From Massilia sp. Root133 (GTDB lineage Bacteria; Pseudomonadota; Gammaproteobacteria; Burkholderiales; Burkholderiaceae_D): 64,000 nt of DNA. The position numbers and the translations under genes are program-made. Position 1 is the stretch's first letter. Every line of letters begins with the position of its first letter. The stretch lies in contig NZ_LMEW01000034.1 in the NCBI RefSeq assembly GCF_001426525.1, positions 264,190-328,189 of the forward strand, written 5' to 3'. This document shows positions 25,440 to 33,837 of this stretch, piece by piece. The notes under the pieces were generated by a model that was not told the origin of the DNA, ran no database searches, and saw nothing but the letters and a program-made list of their open reading frames with translations.

Positions 25440-26456
25440 ATGGCGATCCCATCCGTTTCCTCGCTGCGCCGCGCGTTGCTGGCGCTGGCGCTCGGCAGTG
25501 CCGTGGTGCCGTTTGCCGCACAGGCCGCCGACGTGGAACTGCTGAACGTGTCCTACGACGTGGCACGCGAGCTGTACAAGGACATCAACCCGGCCTTCGT
25601 CGCCGAATGGAAAAAGTCGACGGGCGACACCGTCACGATCAAGCAATCGCATGGGGGCTCCAGCAAGCAGGCCCGCGCCGTCGCCGACGGCCTCGAAGCG
25701 TCCGTCGTGACGATGAACCAGGCCAACGACATCGACATGCTGGCCGACCGCGGCCTCGTCGCGAAGGACTGGGCCAAGAAATTTCCGGACAATGCGGCGC
25801 CCTATTACTCGACCATGGTGTTCCTGGTCCGCAAGGGCAACCCGAAAGGCATCAAGGACTGGACCGACCTCGCCAAGCCGGGCGTGAAAGTCGTCATTCC
25901 GAATCCGAAAACCGCCGGCAACGGCCGCTATACCTACCTGGCGGCCTGGGGCTCGGTGATCAAGAAAGGCGGCAATGAAGCGCAGGCGCGCGACCTCGTC
26001 GGCAAGATCTTCAAGAACGTGCCCGTGCTGGACGCCGGCGGCCGCGCCGCCACCACCACTTTCACGCAGCGCCAGATCGGCGACGCCCTCGTCACCTTCG
26101 AGAACGAAGTGAACCTCGTGCGCGCCGAGTTCGGCAACGACTTCGAAGTCGTGTACCCGTCCATCTCCGTGCTGGCCGAGTCGCCGGTGGCCGTCGTGGA
26201 CAAGGTCGTCGACCGCAAGGGCATCCGCAAGCAGGCGACGGGCTACCTCAACTTCCTGTATTCGGAAACGGGCCAGACGATCGGCGCCAAGCACTATATG
26301 CGCGTGCGCAACGAGAAAGTCATGAAGCAGTTCGCCGCGAACTACAAGCCGATCAAGCTGTTCACGGTGGATGATGTATTCGGTGGATGGCGTGCCGCGC
26401 AGAAACGTCACTTCGACGATGGTGGAGAATTCGATAAGATTTACACGTCGAAATAA
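25440..26456 (+). CDS. sbp: Sulfate/thiosulfate ABC transporter substrate-binding protein
   Basis: The 338-residue protein has a signal peptide (about 1-29, ending AQAAD) and the sulfate-binding pattern: VELLNVSYDVARELYKDINPAFVAEWKK, KQSHGGSSKQARAVADGLEASVVTMNQANDID, VVIPNPKTAGNGRYTYLAAWG. These blocks hold the backbone amides that bind sulfate. It delivers sulfate or thiosulfate to a CysTWA transporter, which is not in the window, so it is an orphan binding protein here. AAGGA precedes the ATG and a strong terminator follows. Confidence 0.95.
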   Translation: MAIPSVSSLRRALLALALGSAVVPFAAQAADVELLNVSYDVARELYKDINPAFVAEWKKSTGDTVTIKQSHGGSSKQARAVADGLEASVVTMNQANDIDMLADRGLVAKDWAKKFPDNAAPYYSTMVFLVRKGNPKGIKDWTDLAKPGVKVVIPNPKTAGNGRYTYLAAWGSVIKKGGNEAQARDLVGKIFKNVPVLDAGGRAATTTFTQRQIGDALVTFENEVNLVRAEFGNDFEVVYPSISVLAESPVAVVDKVVDRKGIRKQATGYLNFLYSETGQTIGAKHYMRVRNEKVMKQFAANYKPIKLFTVDDVFGGWRAAQKRHFDDGGEFDKIYTSK

Positions 26457-26484
26457 GACATTTCACAAAAATCTGTTCAAAAAG

Positions 26485-26516
26485 AAGGCCCTGCGGAAAC
26501 GCGGGGCCTTTTTTCT
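26485..26516 (+). terminator. Intrinsic terminator of sbp
   Basis: An 11-pair stem built on AAGGCCC and GGGCCTT with a GAAA loop (one G-U pair) runs into a T tract (TTTTTT then CTT). Confidence 0.93.
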
Positions 26517-26691
26517 TGTAGAATCTTGCCGTTGGACTCGATATTTCACTGAATGACATAGACATATGTCAATCTTTGGTGCTATCGTTCAATTTTGTTG
26601 CTGTATAGCATGTCGCTATCTGCCAACCCGACGTTTTGATGCTCCGCCGCCGTCCGGCGCCCGACCATTAACCGTACCCAGACAACCATCC

Positions 26692-27663
26692 ATGATCAAA
26701 AAATTCCTCGCTGCCGTAGTGATGACGATCTCCAGTGCAGCGGCCTTCGCCGTGCCGTTCGGATCGCAATCAGTGCTGGTGGTCGAAGACGACACCGGCA
26801 AGGTGCTGTTCGAAAAGAACGCCAGCACCGTCGCGCCGATCGCTTCGCTGACCAAACTCATGACCGCCATGGTCGTGCTCGATGCCCACCAGGACATGAA
26901 CGAGCCGATCGAGATCGAAAAGCAGGACGTCGACATGCTGAAGCACAGCACGTCGCGCGTGCCCGTCGGCGCCACCATTCCGCGCCGCGACGTGCTGCAG
27001 CTGGCCCTGATGTCGTCGGATAACCGCGCCGCCGCCGCGCTGGCCCGCACGTATCCGGGCGGCATCGACGCCTTCCGCGCCGCCGTCAAGCGCAAGATCG
27101 CCGCGCTGGGCATGACGCAAACCGTCATCGAGGAACCGACGGGCCTCTCGCCGAGCAACCGCTCGACCGCCGCCGACCTCGTCAAGATGGCGACCGCGGC
27201 ATCGAACTACGCGGAGATCACCCGCATCACGACGTCGTCGAAGGACCTGATCAACATCAAGGGGCGCGACGTTGAATACCACAACACCAACCGCCTCGTC
27301 GGCGCCAAGGGCTGGGACATCGGCCTGTCGAAGACGGGCTACACGCAGGAAGCGGGCCGCTGCCTGATCATGCGCGTGAAGGCGGCCGGCAAGAACGCGA
27401 CGATGGTGCTGCTGAACGCGGGCGCCTCGTCCGTCCGCATCCTGGACGCCCTGAACATCCGCCGCCACGTGCTGGGCGACGCCGGCCCCGTGGCCACGCG
27501 CGCCGTGGCGACGGCCGACGGGTCCCCGCGCGTGCGCGCTTCCGCACGCGGCCCGCGCATCCGCGCCAGCGCGGGCGGTCCGCGCATCCGCGCAAGCGCC
27601 GGCGGCACCACGCGCCGCAGCCACAAGCACGTGACCGTCACGCGTCACCGCCGCCATCGCTGA
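26692..27663 (+). CDS. pbpG: D-alanyl-D-alanine endopeptidase (PBP7/PbpG-like) with repetitive basic C-terminus
   Basis: The 323-residue exported serine peptidase has a signal peptide (about 1-20) and the three S11 motifs: SLTK (nucleophile Ser, about residue 52), SSDN near 108-111 and SKTG near 214. It cuts peptidoglycan cross-links in the periplasm. After the catalytic domain (about residue 265) follows an unusual tail of about 58 residues: three near-repeats of a nine-residue unit (GPRIRASAG) and then a His/Arg-rich end (RRSHKHV...RHRRHR). Positive charge could hold it to the cell wall or membrane phospholipid. The repeats at DNA level have a 27-bp period (about 27540-27605). Confidence 0.92.
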   Translation: MIKKFLAAVVMTISSAAAFAVPFGSQSVLVVEDDTGKVLFEKNASTVAPIASLTKLMTAMVVLDAHQDMNEPIEIEKQDVDMLKHSTSRVPVGATIPRRDVLQLALMSSDNRAAAALARTYPGGIDAFRAAVKRKIAALGMTQTVIEEPTGLSPSNRSTAADLVKMATAASNYAEITRITTSSKDLINIKGRDVEYHNTNRLVGAKGWDIGLSKTGYTQEAGRCLIMRVKAAGKNATMVLLNAGASSVRILDALNIRRHVLGDAGPVATRAVATADGSPRVRASARGPRIRASAGGPRIRASAGGTTRRSHKHVTVTRHRRHR

Positions 27664-27726
27664 GCCGGCGACTCATATCGATACCGATGGCCGGGACGGG
27701 CGACCGTTCCGGCCTTGTCATTTGCG

Positions 27727-28281
27727 ATGCCGATGAACCGTACCCGAAACCTCACCGCCGGCGCCGTCGGCACCCTCCTCGTCGTGGCCGCCACGAGTTT
27801 CGCCAGCCCCTGGTGGACACTGAACCGGCTGCGTGCGGCAGTGGAACGCCATGATGCCGAGGGCGTCTCCGCCGAGGTCGACTTCCCTGCGCTGCGCGAC
27901 AGCGTGAAGAGCCAGCTGCTCGGGTCGATCGCCCGCGACGCAGGCACCAATGCCTTCGCTGCGATCGGCCAGGCCTTCGCACGGGCCGTCGCGGATCCGC
28001 TCGTGGACGCGATCGTGTCGCCGGCCGGTGTCGCGGCCATGGTCGAACACGGCAAGGTATCGATCGCCAAACCCACCCGGGACGCCGGGACGCCCGACGC
28101 CGAGCCGCCACGGGACAAGCCGCCGCAGCACAAGCCGCCGCAGCACAAGCCGCATTATGCGCTGCACTACCGCGGCTGGCGCCATTTCGCCGTGACGGCG
28201 GAGGACGGCGGCAGCTTCGTGTTCAGGCGCGCCGGCCTGTGGAGCTGGAAGCTGGCGGGGATCGAGCTGCCGCGCAACTGA
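27727..28281 (+). CDS. DUF2939-type exported protein
   Basis: The 184-residue product has one hydrophobic N-terminal segment (about residues 13-27: AGAVGTLLVVAATSFASPWW, an anchor or a signal peptide) and a DUF2939 pattern: SPWWTLNRLRAAVERHDAEGVSAEVDFPALRDSVKSQL followed by a helix with GTNAFAAIGQAFARAVADPLVDAIVSPAGVAAMV. A proline- and His/Lys-rich linker (DKPPQHKPPQHKP, about 130-145) precedes a C-terminal strand domain. Function unknown. The start is ATG 27727 or 27733; no clear ribosome binding site distinguishes them. Confidence 0.82.
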   Translation: MPMNRTRNLTAGAVGTLLVVAATSFASPWWTLNRLRAAVERHDAEGVSAEVDFPALRDSVKSQLLGSIARDAGTNAFAAIGQAFARAVADPLVDAIVSPAGVAAMVEHGKVSIAKPTRDAGTPDAEPPRDKPPQHKPPQHKPHYALHYRGWRHFAVTAEDGGSFVFRRAGLWSWKLAGIELPRN

Positions 28282-28285
28282 GAAC

Positions 28286-29146
28286 TCAGCGCGACTTCAA
28301 CTGGCGCACATGGCCTTCCAGTTCGGCGAAGGTCGGGCGCTCCGTGGCCGAGATGACCTTGCGGCCGAATTCCACGGCGATCGTCGGCGCATAGCTGTTC
28401 ATCGAGGCCAGCAGCGTCACCTTCACGCATTGCAGCGCCTTCACGACTTCCTGGTGGCGCCGGTGCAGCAGGCTGCCGAGCGGCGCGACGAGGCCGTACG
28501 ACAGCAGGATGCCGAGGAACGTCCCGACGAGCGCGGCCGCGATCAGGCCACCCAGCTCCGCCGGCGGCCGGCCGATGGACCCCATCGTGTGCACGACACC
28601 CATCACCGCCGCGACGATGCCGAACGCGGGCATGCCGTCGGCCAGCTTGTGGATCGCCTGCACGGGGATGTCGGCGTCTTCCTGGTACGTGGCGATCTCG
28701 TTGTCCATCAGGTTTTCCAGCTGGTAGCTGTTCATCGTGCCGGACACCATCAGGCGCAGGTAGTCCGTGATGAAATCCATCAGGTGATCGTCGAGCAGGA
28801 TGATGCGGTACTTCGTGAAGATGGGGCTTTCGTACGGCGCGTCGATCTCGTTCTCGAGCGCCATCAGCCCTTCCCGGCGCACCTTCGTCAACAGGTCGAA
28901 CATCAGCGCCATCAACGCCATGTACAGTTCGCGGGTGTAGCGCGAGCCATGGAACAGCATCGGCAGGCTCCGCCACGTGAGGCCGATCGCCTTGCGGTCG
29001 TTGGCGATGACGAAGGCGCCCAGCGCGCCGCCGAAGATCATCAGGAGTTCGTAGGGTTGGAACAGCGCGGCCAGGTGCCCGTCCTGCAGCACGAAGCCGC
29101 CGAACACTGCCAGCAGCACGATGACGAAACCCACGACGATCAGCAT
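28286..29146 (-). CDS. motA: Flagellar motor stator protein MotA
   Basis: The 286-residue membrane protein matches E. coli MotA over its whole length: start MLIVVGFVIVLLAVFGGFVL, cytosolic loop with HGSRYTRELYMALMALMFDLLTKVRREG, the DSMPAFGIVAAVMGVVHT-like block GMPAFGIVAAVMGVVHTMG (about 168), and the end GYAPTIAVEFGRK-type stretch YAPTIAVEFGRKVISATERPTFAELEGHVR. It forms the proton channel of the flagellar motor with MotB. ATG 29146 is chosen because GGAG lies nine bases upstream and it coincides with the start of known MotA. MotB normally follows at once; here the next gene is the oppositely oriented DUF2939 gene. Confidence 0.95.
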   Translation of the reverse strand: MLIVVGFVIVLLAVFGGFVLQDGHLAALFQPYELLMIFGGALGAFVIANDRKAIGLTWRSLPMLFHGSRYTRELYMALMALMFDLLTKVRREGLMALENEIDAPYESPIFTKYRIILLDDHLMDFITDYLRLMVSGTMNSYQLENLMDNEIATYQEDADIPVQAIHKLADGMPAFGIVAAVMGVVHTMGSIGRPPAELGGLIAAALVGTFLGILLSYGLVAPLGSLLHRRHQEVVKALQCVKVTLLASMNSYAPTIAVEFGRKVISATERPTFAELEGHVRQLKSR

Positions 29147-29285
29147 GATACTGCTCCGATAACTATTCCCAGAGCGCAACTTTAACATTGTTGCCACATA
29201 GAAAGCAAAGGATGTACGTGAAAGTTGGTCGATGTATTGCGATATAGCAGGTATCGAAGTACGCTCACGTTTTGGTGACGCCGAC

Positions 29286-29843
29286 ATGCCGATGAAATTT
29301 GCCGCGTTCTTTCGCAATCTCAACCTGGGTCGTCCGCCCGCGCCGACCCGGTCCGTGCTCGAAGCGGCCTTCGCGGCGGCCGGCGCCGTCAACCCCTGCT
29401 CGTTCCTGACGAACGGCACGGTGGTGTTCGAAGCAGGGTCGCCGGCCAGTGCCGCGCGCATCCTGACAACCGCGCAGGCCACGTTGCGGCGCGACGGCTT
29501 CGACGAACCCGCCGCGCTGCGCGACGTCGCTGGATTGGCTGCGCTGATCGCCAGCGATCCGCTGGCGGGCGTGGCGTTGGACGACGTCTACGCGCCCTGC
29601 GCCACGTTCGTGATCGGGACGCCGGCGGATGGCGCGTCCCTGCCAGCGGCCAACCCGAAAGGCGACGTGCGGGTGGTGAGCTGGCATGACGGGATGCTGC
29701 TGTCGCTCACCTACAAGCTCGGGACCAGTGCGGGCAGTCCGAACGCGTTCGTCGAACGCACCCTGGACGTGCCGGCGACGACCCGCGTATGGAACACGGT
29801 CGTCCGGCTCGTCCGCAAGCATGGGCCTGGGGCGGCTTCGTGA
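29286..29843 (+). CDS. DUF1697 protein
   Basis: The 185-residue product shows the DUF1697 pattern: FAAFFRNLNLGRPPAPTRSVLEAAFAAAGA at the start (the family motif is 'R(G)INVGG..k....L...l...G'), then SFLTNGTVVFEA and the later WNTVVRLV. The Asn in SFLTNGTV fits the conserved YI(Q)SGNVV position. Function unknown, possibly ferredoxin-like fold. ATG 29286 is used; ATG 29292 is equally possible. It is divergent from motA. Confidence 0.85.
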   Translation: MPMKFAAFFRNLNLGRPPAPTRSVLEAAFAAAGAVNPCSFLTNGTVVFEAGSPASAARILTTAQATLRRDGFDEPAALRDVAGLAALIASDPLAGVALDDVYAPCATFVIGTPADGASLPAANPKGDVRVVSWHDGMLLSLTYKLGTSAGSPNAFVERTLDVPATTRVWNTVVRLVRKHGPGAAS

Positions 29844-29964
29844 CCGATGGTCGGGCGCCGAGCCAGGACGGCAGCCGCGCGGCCGGTCGACACCGATCGA
29901 CCTGCGGCAGCCCGCGGCCACCGCGATCGACATCACGGCGTCTGAATTCGGCATCCTTGCGCCG

Positions 29965-30855
29965 TCACTCCCCCAGCAGGCTGGCCGCGGCCACGCCGAG
30001 CAGGGGCGCGACGTCGATCCGGTTGCTTGCATGCGCGATGGTATTCGTGCAGGCCACCCCGGCGACACCGGCCGCCTGCAGTTCGGCGTACGCGTCGGCA
30101 GCGAACAGCGCGTGGACGGCGATGCAGACGGGTGGGTCCATGCCCGCCTCGCGCACGCGCGCGACGGCGGCGATCATCGTCCGCGCCGTGGAAGCGATAT
30201 CGTCCACGAGCACGGGCGTACGGCCGCGCCACTGCGCGAGCGCCGGAACGGACAGGGTCACGTCGCGGTCGCCGCGCCGTTCCTTGCGCAGCGTGGTGTA
30301 CGGACAGCCGACCAACCGCGCCACGTCACCCACCCACTGGTCGCTCTCCTCGTCCGGCCCGATCAGCAGGGGATTGCACACATGGGCGCCGACCCAGGCC
30401 GCAATGGCGGGCGCGGCGGCGACCACGCGCGTCGGAATGGCGTAGATCTCGTCCAGGCTGTGGATCCGGTGCAGGTGGGGATCGACGGTCACGAGCCAGT
30501 CGCCCGCCATGCCGAGCAGGCGCGCGAAATGCTGCGCAGTGACGCCCTCGCCACCGTGGAAGCGGGCATCCTGGCGCATATAGGCGAGATAGGGGACGAC
30601 GAGGCCGATGCGTGCCGCGCCCAGTTCGCGGGCCACGCACGCGGTCAGGTAGAGCGGGACGGTCTTGTCGTTCGGACGATCGAGGCTGCACACGAGAACC
30701 AGGTCCCTGCCCGCCACGTCGGACAGGAACCGCACATGGCTTTCCCCATCCGGGAACGCGCGCAGTTCCCAGCGCCCCTGTTCCCAGCCGCGCAGCCGGC
30801 ACAGGTCGGCGCCCAGCGTCTCGTTGCCGGGCAAGGCAAACAGCAGGGGCGTCAT
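29965..30855 (-). CDS. PRPP synthetase-like protein (ribose-phosphate pyrophosphokinase family)
   Basis: The 296-residue protein has the Prs two-lobe layout: an N-terminal half with FPDGESHVRFLSDVAGRDLVLVCSLDRPNDK and YMRQDARFHGGEGVTAQHFARLL, an ATP/Mg segment VDPHLHRI (about 124-131), and a PRPP loop VLVDDIASTARTM (about 209-221). Canonical Prs has VLVDDMIDTAGT and about 310 residues; the loop here is altered, so it is a divergent member. It should pyrophosphorylate ribose-5-phosphate (or a related phosphoribose) with ATP to give PRPP. Its ATG overlaps the stop of the AMP-phosphorylase-like gene, which indicates a common pathway. Confidence 0.88.
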   Translation of the reverse strand: MTPLLFALPGNETLGADLCRLRGWEQGRWELRAFPDGESHVRFLSDVAGRDLVLVCSLDRPNDKTVPLYLTACVARELGAARIGLVVPYLAYMRQDARFHGGEGVTAQHFARLLGMAGDWLVTVDPHLHRIHSLDEIYAIPTRVVAAAPAIAAWVGAHVCNPLLIGPDEESDQWVGDVARLVGCPYTTLRKERRGDRDVTLSVPALAQWRGRTPVLVDDIASTARTMIAAVARVREAGMDPPVCIAVHALFAADAYAELQAAGVAGVACTNTIAHASNRIDVAPLLGVAAASLLGE

Positions 30856-32381
30856 TCGTCCTCCACGATGGCGATGATGTCGGGGTGCGTGGCGGCATAG
30901 GCCACGGCTTCGGACAGCGTCCCCGCCGAGGCGGCGTGGATGGTGTACAGCGGTCCGCCCGCCTTCACGGTGCGGCCGACGGGCGCGAGGAACAGTACGC
31001 CGGCCCCGGCATCCTTCGGCGCGCCGGCCAGCTTGGCCACGCGCGCCAGGCGCCGGTTGTCGATCGCCGCGACATAGCCCGCGCGCCGCGCGAGGACATC
31101 ATGCCGGAACGCGCCGACCTCCGGCACGCGCATGCCGCCCTGGGCCGCGCAGATGGCTTCGAACTTGCGCAGGGCGGCGCCGCTCTCGAGCGTGGCACGC
31201 GCCAGCGCAAACCCTTCGCCGGCCGCGGCTTTGCCGCCCAGCTCCAGCACATGGCCGGCCAGCGTAAGTGCCCGTGTGCGCAAGTCTGCGGGAGCATCGC
31301 GCTCGTTGCGCAGGACGGCGAGCGCATCAAGCGCCTCCAGCGCCGGCCCGATGCCGCGCCCGACCGGCTGGCTGCCGTCGCTGATCACGGTCCGGATCGT
31401 GAGGCCATAGGCCTGGCCGACCGCCTGGAACAGCCGGACGAGGGACTCGGCGGCCGCCTGCGAGCGCACCTTCGCGCTCGGCCCGACCGGGATGTCGATC
31501 AGCACGTGGGTGGAACCGGCCGCCAGCTTCTTCGACAGGACGGATGCCACCATCGCGGCTTCGCCGTCGAAGTCCAGCGGGCGCGAAATGCGGATAAGGA
31601 CGTCGTCGGCGGGGCTCAGGTTGACGGCGCCGCCCCACACGATGCAACCGCCCTCCTGCTCGACCACGCGGCGCATGCGCTCGGTGTCCAGGTCCACCGG
31701 CGCCAGCGTTTCCATGGCGTCTGCCGTGCCGGCCGGCGACGTGATCGAACGGGACGACGTCTTGGGGATCGTCAGGCCGCACGCGGCCACGATCGGCACG
31801 ATCAGGAGCGTCGTGCGATTCCCGGGCAGGCCGCCGACGCAATGCTTGTCCACGACCGGCGCCGCTGGCCACTCCAGCCGGGTGCCGGCCTGCACCATCG
31901 CACCGGTCAGCGCGAACGTCTCCTCCACTTTCAGCGGCCGGCCGGCGCAGGCGGTGATGAAGGCGGCGATCTCGATGTCGGAATACAGGCCGGCGGCGAT
32001 GTCGCCGACGATCGCGTTCGCGGCCTCGACGGAGAGGTCGGCCCCGAAGATCCGCGAACGCACGAACGCGAACGAACGGGCGGGCGGCGCGAGGCGCACG
32101 CGCACCGGTTCGCCTTCGGACGCGCCGAGCCGCTGCCAGGTGAGGTCGGACAGCCCGACCTCGCCGTCGGGCACGATGTCGGCGCGGACGAGGTGCACCA
32201 GCGCCGTGACGGTGCGGCGCGCCGTGCTGACCCGCACGCGGGCGCCGGCGGGATATCTCCCCGTCCGGCATGCGCCGCCGCCTGCGGCGAGATACAGGAC
32301 CGCCGCATTGCCGCTGTCGATGCCCAGCCGGCGCGCGCCCGCGACGAACGACGAAGCGAAGGCTTGCGCGTCGTCCTTCAC
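30852..32381 (-). CDS. AMP phosphorylase-like protein (thymidine phosphorylase superfamily)
   Basis: The 509-residue product is longer than bacterial DeoA because of an N-terminal domain of about 85 residues, the arrangement of archaeal AMP phosphorylases. The phosphate/base loop reads VVDKHCVGGLPGNRTT (about 180-195), matching the GxPGNxTT form of AMPpase rather than the GGVGD form of DeoA, and continues with TIPKTSSRSITSPAGTADAMETL, the canonical PKTSSRAI..PAGT block. The expected reaction is NMP + phosphate to base + ribose-1,5-bisphosphate. The GTG start (32381) has GGAGG seven bases upstream and overlaps the preceding stop codon (GTGA). Confidence 0.87.
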   Translation of the reverse strand: MKDDAQAFASSFVAGARRLGIDSGNAAVLYLAAGGGACRTGRYPAGARVRVSTARRTVTALVHLVRADIVPDGEVGLSDLTWQRLGASEGEPVRVRLAPPARSFAFVRSRIFGADLSVEAANAIVGDIAAGLYSDIEIAAFITACAGRPLKVEETFALTGAMVQAGTRLEWPAAPVVDKHCVGGLPGNRTTLLIVPIVAACGLTIPKTSSRSITSPAGTADAMETLAPVDLDTERMRRVVEQEGGCIVWGGAVNLSPADDVLIRISRPLDFDGEAAMVASVLSKKLAAGSTHVLIDIPVGPSAKVRSQAAAESLVRLFQAVGQAYGLTIRTVISDGSQPVGRGIGPALEALDALAVLRNERDAPADLRTRALTLAGHVLELGGKAAAGEGFALARATLESGAALRKFEAICAAQGGMRVPEVGAFRHDVLARRAGYVAAIDNRRLARVAKLAGAPKDAGAGVLFLAPVGRTVKAGGPLYTIHAASAGTLSEAVAYAATHPDIIAIVEDE

Positions 32382-33736
32382 AGCTGTTCCTCCTGCAGGT
32401 GCTCCGGCACGAGGCAGTTCCACCGGAGCTCGTGTTTGATCCGCACGCGCAACGCCTCGGAGGCGGCCGGCTCACCGTGCGTGATGAACGTGCAGCGCGG
32501 CGCCGTCTTCAACGCCGCCAGCCACGCCACGATCTGGTTGCTGTCGGCATGCGCCGACATGTTCTGCACGTTGACCACCTGCGCCCGCACGCTTACCTGC
32601 TGCCCGTGGATGCGTACCGAGTCCGCGCCTTCGACGAGCGCCGCCCCGCGCGTGCCGCCCGCCTGGAACCCGGCGAACAGGATGGTGTTGCGCGGATCCT
32701 CCGCGAACGCCTTGATGTGGTGCAGCACGCGTCCGCCGGTCGCCATGCCGCTGGCGGAAATGATGACCTTGGGCGTGTTCCTGACGTCGAGCGCCTTCGA
32801 TTCGTCCACGGTGTTGATGATGGTGGCCGCGTGGCACATGGCCTCGCACTGGTCGCGCGTCAGCCTGTGGTCGTCGTGGTGCCGGTGGTAGATCGCAGTG
32901 GCATCCTTCGCCATCGGGCTGTCCAGGAAGACGGGCAGGAACCCGGGGATCGCCCCGGACGCCTTCAACTGGTGCACGTAGTACATGAGTTCCTGCGCGC
33001 GGCCCACGGCGAACGCCGGAATCACGACGACGCCGCCGCGCGCCGCCGTGTCACGAATCGCCTGGCCCAGCTCGACCAGCGGATCGGTCGGTTCATGCAC
33101 GCGGTTGCCGTAGGTGGATTCGACGACCAGGTAATCGGTCGGCTCGAGCGGGGCGGGTGGCGGCATGACGGGATCGTCCGGGCGCCCCAGGTCGCCGGAA
33201 AACGTGATGCTGCGACTGCCGTCGTCGAGCGCGACGGACGCCGCGCCGAGGATGTGGCCAGCCCGGCGCCAGGTTGCGGCCAGTCCGGACGCCACGACGG
33301 TATGGACGCCGAACGGCACGGCGACGAACTGGCGCAACGCGACGCGCGCATCCTCTTCCGTGTACAGCGGCATGGCCGGACTGTGCTGCGTATAGCCATG
33401 ACGGTTGGCCGCCGCCGCGTCTTCCTCCTGCAGGTGGCCGCTATCGGGCAACAGGATCTTGCACAGGTCGAACGTCGCTCCCGTGCAAAAAATCTTCCCT
33501 TTGAAGCCGCCCTTGACGAGGAGGGGCAGGTAGCCGCTGTGGTCGAGATGCGCATGAGTCAGCACGACGGCGTCGAGCTTCGCCGGCTCGATAGGCAGCC
33601 GGGCCCAGTTGCGCAACCGGAGTTGTTTGTAACCCTGGAACAGTCCGCAATCGACAAGGATCCTGGCACGACCGGACGTCAGCAGGTACTTGGAGCCCGT
33701 GACGGTTCCGGTGCCGCCGAGAAACTGGATTCGCAT
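32378..33736 (-). CDS. MBL-fold/beta-CASP nuclease-type protein (RNA-processing family)
   Basis: The 452-residue protein has the beta-lactamase-fold zinc motifs THAHLDHSG (about residue 60), GHILGAASV (about 160), SGDLGR (about 180), then the beta-CASP part with SGMATGGRVLHH (about 330) and a final SAHAD (about 395) plus THGE (motif C His). This is the layout of CPSF73/RNase J-like enzymes that cut RNA or act as 5'-3' exonucleases. It is first in the operon with the AMP-phosphorylase-like and PRPP-synthetase-like genes and has an AGGTGG ribosome binding site. A DNA substrate is possible but less likely. Confidence 0.9.
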   Translation of the reverse strand: MRIQFLGGTGTVTGSKYLLTSGRARILVDCGLFQGYKQLRLRNWARLPIEPAKLDAVVLTHAHLDHSGYLPLLVKGGFKGKIFCTGATFDLCKILLPDSGHLQEEDAAAANRHGYTQHSPAMPLYTEEDARVALRQFVAVPFGVHTVVASGLAATWRRAGHILGAASVALDDGSRSITFSGDLGRPDDPVMPPPAPLEPTDYLVVESTYGNRVHEPTDPLVELGQAIRDTAARGGVVVIPAFAVGRAQELMYYVHQLKASGAIPGFLPVFLDSPMAKDATAIYHRHHDDHRLTRDQCEAMCHAATIINTVDESKALDVRNTPKVIISASGMATGGRVLHHIKAFAEDPRNTILFAGFQAGGTRGAALVEGADSVRIHGQQVSVRAQVVNVQNMSAHADSNQIVAWLAALKTAPRCTFITHGEPAASEALRVRIKHELRWNCLVPEHLQEEQL

Positions 33737-33783
33737 GATGCCACCTATTGTTGAGCGAGCACATCGTACAGCTCGCTTTCACA

Positions 33784-33826
33784 ATAGTAAGTCGTGGCAA
33801 AGAACGCAATCCTTGATTTACATCAA
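33784..33826 (-). promoter_or_regulatory. FNR/ANR-type promoter of the MBL-AMPpase-Prs operon
   Basis: A perfect TTGAT-TTAC-ATCAA box occupies 33813-33826. On the minus strand a TACTAT -10-like hexamer lies at 33789-33784, about 33 bp from the box centre. This is the geometry of a class II FNR/ANR-activated promoter (box at -41.5). The predicted transcript starts near 33778 and leads straight into the MBL gene. Confidence 0.8.
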
Positions 33827-33837
33827 GCCACTCTCTA

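Noticed and set aside
26457-26691. Possible small gene between sbp and the PbpG-like gene
   Set aside because: The only frame runs through the terminator and into the next gene with no ribosome binding site; apart from the terminator this stretch shows nothing I can support.
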